DNA from: Verrucomicrobiota bacterium
GTDB taxonomy: Bacteria > Verrucomicrobiota > Verrucomicrobiia > Opitutales > Opitutaceae
Direction: 5' to 3'
Length of the DNA stretch: 51,700 bases
NCBI GenBank assembly: GCA_016235555.1
Contig: JACRKC010000140.1
Span: 1-51,700, forward strand
Numbering within the stretch: the first letter of the stretch is position 1; each line of letters begins with the position of its first letter. Shown here in pieces: positions 42,314 to 51,700 of this stretch. Under the pieces are notes generated by a model, which made no database searches, had not been told where the DNA came from, and worked only from the letters and a program-made list of their open reading frames with translations. Made by a program: the position numbers and the translations under genes.

Positions 42314-43471
42314 ATGCCACTCTCCTCGCTCGGCTGGGACGATTTTTTCGCCCGCCAATTCGCTCCGTATTCCACCGGCGGTTTCCTGCCCGCGCGCGTC
42401 GCGCTCGAGCACAAACACGCCTACGAACTCTATTCCGCCGTCGGCGAGCTCGCCGCCGAGTGCACCGGCAGACTGCTGCACACCGCCACCGCCCGCGCCG
42501 ATCTCCCGGCCGTCGGCGACTGGGTCGTCGTCCGCGTGCGCCCGGATGAAGCGCGCGCCTGCCCTGAGCAGCGCCGAAGGGCCGACATCCACGCCGTGCT
42601 CCCGCGCAAAACCAAATTCTCCCGTCGCGCCCCCGGCTCGCCCGCTCCCGACTCGCGCCCAAACTATGTCGCAATTGAGACAGAGTTTGGGCAGCGAAGT
42701 GGCGAGCAGGTCATCGCCGCCAATCTCGACACGGTGTTTGTCGTCACCGCCCTCGACTCGAACTACAACCTCCGGCGCATCGAGCGCTACCTCGCTGCGG
42801 TGCGGAGCAGCGGCGCCATGCCGGTCATCCTCCTCAACAAGTCCGACCTCGCCGCCGACCCCGCGGCCGCGCGTGTCGAGGTCGAATCGATCGCGATCGA
42901 TGCCCCAGTGGTCGTGCTGAGCGCGGCGCGCGATGCCAACCCGGCGCACACCCTCGCCCCATGGCTCGCCCCCGGCCGCACCGTCGCGTTGCTCGGCTCC
43001 TCCGGCGTCGGCAAGAGCACGCTCATCAACCGCCTCCTCGGCACCGCGCGCCAGCGCATTGCCGCCACCAGCGCCGAACGCGACCTCGGCCGCCACACCA
43101 CGACGCACCGCGAGTTGCTCATCACGCCCTCCGGCGCGCTCGTGATCGACACGCCTGGCATGCGCGAACTCCAGCTCTGGGACGTCGCGGCCGAATCGCT
43201 CGACGAAACCTTCGCCGACATCGCCGCGCTCAGCGCGCAGTGCCGCTTCCACGACTGTTCGCACCGCAGCGAACCCGGCTGCGCCGTGCAGGCCGCGCTC
43301 GACGACGGTTCGCTCGACTTGGGCCGCTGGCAGAGTTTCCAAAAACTCCGGCGCGAGCAGGCCTACGCCGCACGCAAAGCCGACCCGCGCCTCGAGCGCG
43401 AAAACAAAGCCGCGTGGAAGAAAATCCACAAAACCGCCCGCCAGATCCACCGGGCCAAATACGGCGAATGA
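42314..43471 (+). CDS. rsgA: Ribosome small-subunit biogenesis GTPase RsgA with in-frame inserts
   Basis: A 385-residue circularly permuted GTPase for 30S maturation. An OB-fold lies at about residues 40-115, then the G domain with G4 LLNKSD near 174, G1 [12 protein letters not shown] near 231 and DTPGMRELQ near 279. The C-terminal zinc site reads [14 protein letters not shown] near 312. Two in-frame palindromic inserts are visible: one encoding about ACPEQRRR in the OB-fold, and one encoding about [20 protein letters not shown] in the linker before [14 protein letters not shown]. Both lie at positions expected to tolerate extra residues. Activity is probably retained. Confidence 0.93.
   Translation: MPLSSLGWDDFFARQFAPYSTGGFLPARVALEHKHAYELYSAVGELAAECTGRLLHTATARADLPAVGDWVVVRVRPDEARACPEQRRRADIHAVLPRKTKFSRRAPGSPAPDSRPNYVAIETEFGQRSGEQVIAANLDTVFVVTALDSNYNLRRIERYLAAVRSSGAMPVILLNKSDLAADPAAARVEVESIAIDAPVVVLSAARDANPAHTLAPWLAPGRTVALLGSSGVGKSTLINRLLGTARQRIAATSAERDLGRHTTTHRELLITPSGALVIDTPGMRELQLWDVAAESLDETFADIAALSAQCRFHDCSHRSEPGCAVQAALDDGSLDLGRWQSFQKLRREQAYAARKADPRLERENKAAWKKIHKTARQIHRAKYGE
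42561..42582. repeat. Palindromic insert 1 in rsgA
   Basis: GCCCTGAGCAGC followed by GCCGAAGGGC: outer arms GCCCT and AGGGC in a 22-base element. It keeps the reading frame. Confidence 0.65.
42634..42708. repeat. Nested palindromic insert 2 in rsgA
   Basis: Inner arms GCCCAAACT (42657-42665) and AGTTTGGGC (42684-42692), with TGTC and GACA inside them. Outer arms GGCTCGCC and GGCGAGC extend the element. It keeps the reading frame. Confidence 0.8.
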
Positions 43472-43513
43472 CCCGCGCACCGTCCGACCGGGGCCCGGAG
43501 CGCGAACGACGGG

Positions 43514-43603
43514 ACGCATCTCACTTTGCTGCAATCGACGAGGCGGGACATCTCGTCCATGTGGCTGAGGCGTCCCGCCTCAGTCAGAAAAGTGAGATGC
43601 GCC
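43514..43603. repeat. Family G palindrome, copy 2
   Basis: The element runs from ACGCATCTCACTTTGCTG to CAGAAAAGTGAGATGCGC. It is the reverse orientation of the copy at 17149-17237. It fills the gap before the exported amidohydrolase. Confidence 0.85.
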
Positions 43604-43665
43604 CGAACGACAGCGGCGTCGTTTCCGCGATTGCGCGGCGCGTGGGACGGCGACTCACTCCCGCC

Positions 43666-44949
43666 ATGCGTTCCAGCCCCCGCTTTTTCGCGGCCACGCT
43701 TCTGCTCGCCGCCGCTTCCCTCGCTCCCGCCCGCACGCTCCTCCACTGCGGCACGCTCATCGACAGCCGCGGCGACGCACCGAAAAAAGAGATGACCGTC
43801 ATCGTCGACGGCCCGCGCATCGTCGCCGTCGAGGCCGGCTACGCGGCGCCGGCCGCTGGCGACAAAGTGATCGACCTCAAGGCCGCGACCGTCACCCCGG
43901 GCTGGATCGACTGCCACGTGCACCTCGACAGCCAGAGTTCGCCGACGAGCCTGCTGGAGAGTTTCCAGCTCAACCCCACCGACCGCGCTTTGCTGGCCGC
44001 GCACTACGCGAAAAAGACGCTTCTCGCCGGCTTCACCGCCGTGCGCAACCTCGGCGACGGTGGCAACTCCACCATCGCCCTCCGCAAGGCGATCAACGCC
44101 GGTTACGCCACCGGCCCGCGCATCTACACCGCCGGAAAATCCATCGCGACCACCGGCGGCCACGCCGATCCCACCAACGGCCGCAGCGCCGCGCTCATGG
44201 GCGATCCCGGCCCGATCGAGGGCGTGATCAACGGCCCCGACGAGGGTCGCAAGGCCGTGCGCCAGCGTTACAAGGATGGCGTCGACGTGATCAAGATCAC
44301 CGCGACCGGCGGCGTGCTCAGCCAGGCGACGAGCGGCATGGCGCCGCAGTTCACGCCCGAGGAGCTGAAGGCCATCATCGACACGGCGCACGACTACGGG
44401 CTGAAAGTCGCCGCGCACGCCCACGGCACCGAGGGCATGAAGCGCGCCGTCGAGGCCGGCATCGATTCGATCGACCACGGCACGTTCATGACCGACGAGA
44501 TCGTCGCGCTCATGAAAAAGCACGGCACCTGCTATGTCCCCACGATCAGCGCCGGAAGGTTCGTCGCCGAGAAAGCGAAGCTCGACGGCTACTTCACGCC
44601 GGTCGTGCGCCCGAAGGCGCTGCTCATCGGACCGCAGATCCAGGCCACCTTTCAACGCGCCTACCAGGCGGGCGTGAAGATCGCCTTCGGCACCGACCAG
44701 GGCGTCGCGCCGCACGGCGACAACGCGATGGAGTTCGTCTACATGGTCGAGGCCGGCATGCCGCCGCTCGTCGCGATAAAGAGCGCCACGCTCGAGGCGG
44801 CGAAGCTCATCGGCATCGACAAGGACGTCGGCACGATCGAGCCCGGCAAGTTCGCCGACATCGTCGCCGTGCCCGGCGACCTGCTCGCGGACATCAAGCG
44901 CGTGATGCAGGTGAGCTTCGTGATGAAGGACGGCGTCGTCTACAAATAG
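43666..44949 (+). CDS. Exported metal-dependent amidohydrolase
   Basis: A 427-residue amidohydrolase with a signal peptide ([20 protein letters not shown]). It resembles the Xaa-Pro dipeptidase/imidazolonepropionase-like group. Metal motifs are [12 protein letters not shown] near residue 85, the carboxylated-lysine region [11 protein letters not shown] near 209, [11 protein letters not shown] near 250, SIDHGTFM near 271 and [11 protein letters not shown] near 344. The substrate is probably a dipeptide or cyclic amide. The first hybrid kinase begins 60 bases downstream, so they may be co-regulated. Confidence 0.85.
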   Translation: MRSSPRFFAATLLLAAASLAPARTLLHCGTLIDSRGDAPKKEMTVIVDGPRIVAVEAGYAAPAAGDKVIDLKAATVTPGWIDCHVHLDSQSSPTSLLESFQLNPTDRALLAAHYAKKTLLAGFTAVRNLGDGGNSTIALRKAINAGYATGPRIYTAGKSIATTGGHADPTNGRSAALMGDPGPIEGVINGPDEGRKAVRQRYKDGVDVIKITATGGVLSQATSGMAPQFTPEELKAIIDTAHDYGLKVAAHAHGTEGMKRAVEAGIDSIDHGTFMTDEIVALMKKHGTCYVPTISAGRFVAEKAKLDGYFTPVVRPKALLIGPQIQATFQRAYQAGVKIAFGTDQGVAPHGDNAMEFVYMVEAGMPPLVAIKSATLEAAKLIGIDKDVGTIEPGKFADIVAVPGDLLADIKRVMQVSFVMKDGVVYK

Positions 44950-45009
44950 CGCCGGCCGGTGGAGGTCGCGGCGGTTGACGCGCGCGCCGCCGCCGCATGT
45001 CCTGCGCGC

Positions 45010-48000
45010 GTGCCGGTTTCGTTCCGCCTCCTCTGCCTCGTCGCGTGCACGTGCGTGCTTCGCGCCGCTTCGTCCGGCGAGGTCGGGCGTCCGTTTCTGC
45101 AGGCCTTCTCGCCCCGCGACTACCGCGCGCACCAGCAGATCTGGATGGGCGCGCAGGCGCCCGACGGCGTCATGTGGTTCGGCAACAGCCACTCCGTCCT
45201 CAGCTACGACGGCAGCGCGTGGCGGCGGATCGAGGTGCCGACCAGCTTCGTGCGCGCACTCGTCCTTGGCCGCGACGGTCGCGTCTACGTGGGCGGCACG
45301 GACCAACTGGGCTGCATCGCGTCCGATCCCACGGGACAGCACGTCTTTGTCTCCCTGCTGGATCATCTGCCGCCCGACCGGCGACAACTCGGCGTGATCT
45401 GGAGCGCGGCCGCGACCACCGATGCGGTGTGGTTCGCGACCGAGACCACGGTGTTGCGCTGGAGCAGCGGAAAATTCGAGACCTGGACGATGGCCAACAA
45501 GCCGCGGCAATACCTGCAGGCCGTCGGCGACGAACTCTTCCTCCATCGCCAGGGCGTCGGTTTGTTCCGTTTCGACGGCCGCGAATTCGCGGCCGTCTCG
45601 GAAGCGCCCGAGTTCGCGCAATCGAGCGCCTGCTTTGCCGAGCCGCAAGCCGACGGCAGCATCCTGCTCGGGCTCTCCGCCGGCAAATTCTTCGAGTTGC
45701 GCGCGGGTCGGTTGACCGCGCGGCCGACACCGGTCGATGCGCTGATCGCCCGCTCCCGCCCGCGGCTGATGGTGCGCCTACCTGACGGCACGCATGTGTT
45801 CGATACCAACGGCCTCGGCGTGATCGTGACGGATGCGGCGTTTAATTTTCTCACGCGCGTGACCGGCGCATCCGGGCTCGGCAGCGACGTCGTGCTCAGT
45901 CTCACGCCGGACCGCGAGGGCGGCGTCTGGGTGGGCTCCAACAACGGCGTGGTCCGCCTCGAACCGATGCCACGTTTCTCCGCGTTCGACCAGGCCGTCG
46001 GGCTGCCGCGCGGGCTCATCCACGATTTGCGCCGGCACGACGGAACGCTGTTCGCCGCGACCCCGGCCGGGCTGTTCCGCCTCGTGCCCGCCGGTCCGGC
46101 TACGGCGGAGCCCGCGCATTTTGCCCCGGTCCCGCTCGAACCCGGGATCTGCTGGTCGCTCGCCTCGCACGCCGACGGTCTGCTGATCGCCAACGCCAGC
46201 GGCGTGCTGCAACTCCCGGCCGCCGGCCCGGCCCGCAAAATTTTTCCCGTGCCCGGCGGCGTCAGCAAACTCGCCGTGCTGCCGCGTCATCCGGACCGGG
46301 TGTTCGTGGGCCGCTTCACGGGTTTCAATGTCCTGCACCGCACGGACGGCGCGTGGCGCGACGAGGGCGGGCCGGCGGGGTTGTCAACCGAGGTGCGCAC
46401 GATCGCGGAGTCGGCCGACGGCGCGTTGTGGCTCGGCACGCCCACGCGCGGCTTCCTGAAACTCACGCGCCCGCCCGGGAGCGAACACTGGTCGGACGCG
46501 ACCGTCACCGCCTACCGCGAACAACGCGGCCTGCCGCCCGGCCAGGGCTGGAGTCACGTCTACCAGGTCGGCGACTCGGTCGTATTCGTCACCGACGCCG
46601 GCACGTTTCTCTACGACGCCGCGGCGGATCGGTTCGTGCTCGCCGCGGCCTACCAACTCGCCGGCCGCCACGCCCGCACGCAATTGTGGCCGCTCGCGCC
46701 CACGGATCGCGCCGACCGCGTCTGGGCGCAGGCCGACACGGAGGACACCGATCTGCCGCGCCAGCTCGGCGCGCTCACGCTGCGTGCGGCCGGACCGGCG
46801 GAGTTTGCGCCGCTGCCGCGCAAAATTCTCGAGCGCGTCGCGTTCGGCGGCGCGCGTGCGCTCAGTTGGGAGCGCGGCGCCGACGGCGAAGTGCTGTGGC
46901 TCGGCGGCCCCGACGGCCTGGTGCGCGCGGACCTCGGCCGGTCCGAGCCGCCGGCGGCGAAATTCGACGTGCTGCTCCGCGAGGTCGCGCTGCCCGCCGG
47001 AGCGCGGCGCGTGCCGGCGACCGAGGCGACCGCGCCGCGCTTCGACTACGGCCCCGCGCCGCTGACGTTCACGTTCAGTGCGACGCGCTTCGGCGCCGGC
47101 CCGGGTTTGCGTTACCAGACGCGACTGCGCGGCTACGATGTCGAGTGGTCGCCGTGGAGCCCGCGCCCGGAGGCCACCTACACGCACGTGTGGGGCGGGC
47201 CGTTTGTGTTCGAGGCGCGCGCGCAGGACCCCGACGGCCGCGTGAGCACGACGGCGGCGTTTGCGTTTTCCGTGACGCCGCCGTGGCAATTCCGGCCGGT
47301 TGCGATCGTCGGCTACGTGGCCGCACTGTTCCTGGCGGTGTTTGGCTTTGTGCGGTGGCGGCTGGCGCTCGCCCGCCGCCGGGAGACCGAATTGGCGGCG
47401 CTCGTCACGCAGCGCACGCACGACCTCGCGAGCGCGCGCGACCAGGCCGAGGCGGCGAGCCGCGCGAAGAGCGCGTTTCTCGCCGCGATGAGTCACGAAC
47501 TGCGCACGCCGCTCAACGGCGTGATCGGCTACGCGCAAATCCTGCAGGGCGACCGCCGTCTCGCGCCCGACCAGCAGGAGCGCCTGCGCATCGTCCAGTC
47601 GAGCGGCGAGCACCTGCTGCGCATGATCAACGACGTGCTCGACCTCGCGAAAATCGAGGCGGGCAAGATCGACCTGCGCCCCGCGCCCTTCGCGCTGGTC
47701 GAACTCGTGCGCGACCTCGCCGCCACGCACGCCGCGGCCGCCGCCACCAAGGGCCTCGCGTTCGCGATCGACGCGGCGCCGGACCTGCCCGTCTGGGTCG
47801 AGGGCGATGCGCACAAGCTCCGGCAGATCCTCGACAACCTCCTCGGCAACGCGGTGAAGTTCACCCCCCACGGCGGCGTCACGCTGCGGGTGGTGGGCGG
47901 GCGCGTCCCTGCGCCCGCATTCGCCGCCATCCAGCCCGGCGAACCATGCGGGCACGGGGACGTGCCCGCCCACCTCCACTTCGCCGTCACCGACACCGGT

Positions 48001-48867
48001 CCCGGCATCGCGCCGGAGGATCAGGCGCGGCTCTTTCAACCGTTCGAACAGGCGCGCGTCGCACGCCCCGCGGCCCCCGGCACGGGTCTCGGCCTCGCCA
48101 TCAGCCGTGCGCTGGTCGAGCGCATGGGCGGCACGCTCGCGCTGGCGAGCGCGCCCGGCGCCGGCAGCACGTTTTCCTTCGCGATCGCGCTGCCGCCCTG
48201 CGGGCCGGGCGCGCTGGCCGGCACCGCGCGCATCACCGGCTACGCCGGCCCGCGGCGCCACGTGCTCATCGTCGACGATCACGCGGTGAACCGCCGGCTC
48301 GTCGTCGATCTGCTCACGCCGCTCGGCTTCACGTGCGCCGACTACGCCTCCGGCGGCGCCGCCCTCGCCGAACTGAAAGCCGGCGCCACGCCGTGGCCCG
48401 ACCTGGCCATCGTCGACGTGCGCCTGGGCGAACTCGACGGGCTCGCCGTGACGCGCGCGCTGCGCGCCCTCCCGCGCGGGACGGGCCTGCGCGTGCTGCT
48501 CACCTCGGCCTCCGTCCTTACGTTCAACCTCGAGGAAGGCCGGCGCGCCGGCTGCGATGAATTCCTCCCCAAGCCGTTTCGCGCCGAAGAACTCCTCGAC
48601 ACGCTCCGCCGGTTGCTCGCCTTGGAGTGGCGCGAAACCGCGCCGGACCCGCTACCGGCCGCCGAGCGGGCGGCGGCCCCGCTGCCCGAGGCGCTGCGTT
48701 CCACCCTGCGCGACGCGCTCGCCCAGGGCGATCTGGAGGCGCTCCGCCGGCACCTCGCCGAGGCACGCGCGGCGCAGCCCTCGCTGGCCGCGGCGCTCGA
48801 CGAACTCGATGCGGCCGCCGCGGGTTTCGACCTTGCGCGGCTGCGCCAACGCCTCGCCGCCGACTGA
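45010..48867 (+). CDS. Hybrid sensor histidine kinase (Reg_prop, Y_Y_Y, HisKA, HATPase, REC)
   Basis: A 1285-residue one-protein two-component system. A signal peptide precedes a large periplasmic Reg_prop beta-propeller (about 30-690). A Y_Y_Y domain lies near 690-755 and a transmembrane segment near 762-785. The HisKA domain has His829 in SHELRTPLNG. HATPase follows: N box near 935, DTGPGI near 995, GTGLGL near 1024. A receiver domain starts near 1084 with phospho-acceptor Asp1136 and Lys1188. A helical tail ends the protein. Residues 962-990 are encoded by an in-frame family E palindrome inside the HATPase domain. The GTG at 45010 gives a signal peptide; another GTG in frame lies at 44959. 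Confidence 0.9.
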   Translation: MPVSFRLLCLVACTCVLRAASSGEVGRPFLQAFSPRDYRAHQQIWMGAQAPDGVMWFGNSHSVLSYDGSAWRRIEVPTSFVRALVLGRDGRVYVGGTDQLGCIASDPTGQHVFVSLLDHLPPDRRQLGVIWSAAATTDAVWFATETTVLRWSSGKFETWTMANKPRQYLQAVGDELFLHRQGVGLFRFDGREFAAVSEAPEFAQSSACFAEPQADGSILLGLSAGKFFELRAGRLTARPTPVDALIARSRPRLMVRLPDGTHVFDTNGLGVIVTDAAFNFLTRVTGASGLGSDVVLSLTPDREGGVWVGSNNGVVRLEPMPRFSAFDQAVGLPRGLIHDLRRHDGTLFAATPAGLFRLVPAGPATAEPAHFAPVPLEPGICWSLASHADGLLIANASGVLQLPAAGPARKIFPVPGGVSKLAVLPRHPDRVFVGRFTGFNVLHRTDGAWRDEGGPAGLSTEVRTIAESADGALWLGTPTRGFLKLTRPPGSEHWSDATVTAYREQRGLPPGQGWSHVYQVGDSVVFVTDAGTFLYDAAADRFVLAAAYQLAGRHARTQLWPLAPTDRADRVWAQADTEDTDLPRQLGALTLRAAGPAEFAPLPRKILERVAFGGARALSWERGADGEVLWLGGPDGLVRADLGRSEPPAAKFDVLLREVALPAGARRVPATEATAPRFDYGPAPLTFTFSATRFGAGPGLRYQTRLRGYDVEWSPWSPRPEATYTHVWGGPFVFEARAQDPDGRVSTTAAFAFSVTPPWQFRPVAIVGYVAALFLAVFGFVRWRLALARRRETELAALVTQRTHDLASARDQAEAASRAKSAFLAAMSHELRTPLNGVIGYAQILQGDRRLAPDQQERLRIVQSSGEHLLRMINDVLDLAKIEAGKIDLRPAPFALVELVRDLAATHAAAAATKGLAFAIDAAPDLPVWVEGDAHKLRQILDNLLGNAVKFTPHGGVTLRVVGGRVPAPAFAAIQPGEPCGHGDVPAHLHFAVTDTGPGIAPEDQARLFQPFEQARVARPAAPGTGLGLAISRALVERMGGTLALASAPGAGSTFSFAIALPPCGPGALAGTARITGYAGPRRHVLIVDDHAVNRRLVVDLLTPLGFTCADYASGGAALAELKAGATPWPDLAIVDVRLGELDGLAVTRALRALPRGTGLRVLLTSASVLTFNLEEGRRAGCDEFLPKPFRAEELLDTLRRLLALEWRETAPDPLPAAERAAAPLPEALRSTLRDALAQGDLEALRRHLAEARAAQPSLAAALDELDAAAAGFDLARLRQRLAAD
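47893..47974. repeat. Family E palindrome inside the sensor kinase gene
   Basis: Arms GTGGGCGGGCGCGTCCCTGC and CACGGGGACGTGCCCGCCCAC (broken here by one extra base pair position) match the intergenic copies at 22704-22789 and 33256-33342. The insert region is 87 bases (29 codons), so it preserves the frame. Confidence 0.85.
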
Positions 48868-48885
48868 ATCGGGCCGCGGCTGACC

Positions 48886-48905
48886 CTTACGCGTCCCTGC
48901 GTAAG
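48886..48905. promoter_or_regulatory. LuxR-type operator-like palindrome before the second kinase
   Basis: CTTACGC, GTCCCT, GCGTAAG is a perfect seven-base inverted repeat. In reverse it reads CTTACGCAGGGACGCGTAAG, close to the 42018 site. TTGACG follows at 48920-48925, exactly 35 bases before the GTG start. Confidence 0.6.
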
Positions 48906-48954
48906 CGCCCCGCGCGCGATTGACGCACCCCGGCGCAACCGCGATTTCAACCCC

Positions 48955-51700
<2,746 letters not shown>

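Overview
The window reads as chromosomal DNA of a high-G+C Gram-negative bacterium, most likely a verrucomicrobium of the Opitutaceae type. This is an inference from gene content: DUF1080 3-keto-glycoside hydrolases, Tat-exported Gfo/Idh dehydrogenases, Ig-domain secreted proteins, YXWGXW-repeat proteins, very large Reg_prop-Y_Y_Y hybrid sensor kinases, and many GTG starts. No rRNA, tRNA, transposase, integrase or CRISPR array was recognised.

Layout. 0-2 kb: an ABC exporter (permease, ATPase) on the minus strand. 2.3-5.9 kb: a methylcitrate-cycle pair, prpB and prpC, separated by a low-G+C HEAT-repeat gene, a decayed copy of the 5' end of prpC, and an ORF6N-domain gene with operator-like palindromes upstream and inside it. 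6-15.6 kb: Ig-domain secreted protein, asnS, a DUF1080 hydrolase, an amidohydrolase, a YXWGXW protein and a TMTC-like TPR membrane protein. 16-22.6 kb: a probable 3-keto-glycoside locus with a Gfo/Idh dehydrogenase, a second DUF1080 protein and an overlapping three-gene unit (FG-GAP protein, unknown protein, c-type cytochrome). 22.9-29.4 kb: cupin, a three-module unknown protein, a TonB-dependent receptor and msrPQ. 29.6-33 kb: a yjfC/yjfM/yjfL-like envelope cluster and an alpha/beta hydrolase. 33.6-39 kb: a GT-C-like membrane protein, an RsuA-type pseudouridine synthase, a threonine dehydratase-like enzyme, TonB and YhbY. 39.4-51.7 kb: a small LuxR-type regulator, a beta-propeller protein, RsgA, an exported amidohydrolase and two tandem hybrid sensor kinases, the second cut by the window end.

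The most striking property is a dense set of modular, nested palindromic repeats. At least ten families share arms and exchange inner cargo. They occupy all seven convergent gene junctions. They also enter genes: one sits in frame in the ATPase domain of a sensor kinase, two in rsgA, and others form the 5' ends of the TonB-receptor and cupin reading frames. Repeat termini supply the TAG stop codons of two genes. A separate palindrome, with arms TTTGTCATC and GATGACAAA, occurs three times. Two LuxR-type operator-like sites near 42.0 and 48.9 kb may link the last region into one regulon.
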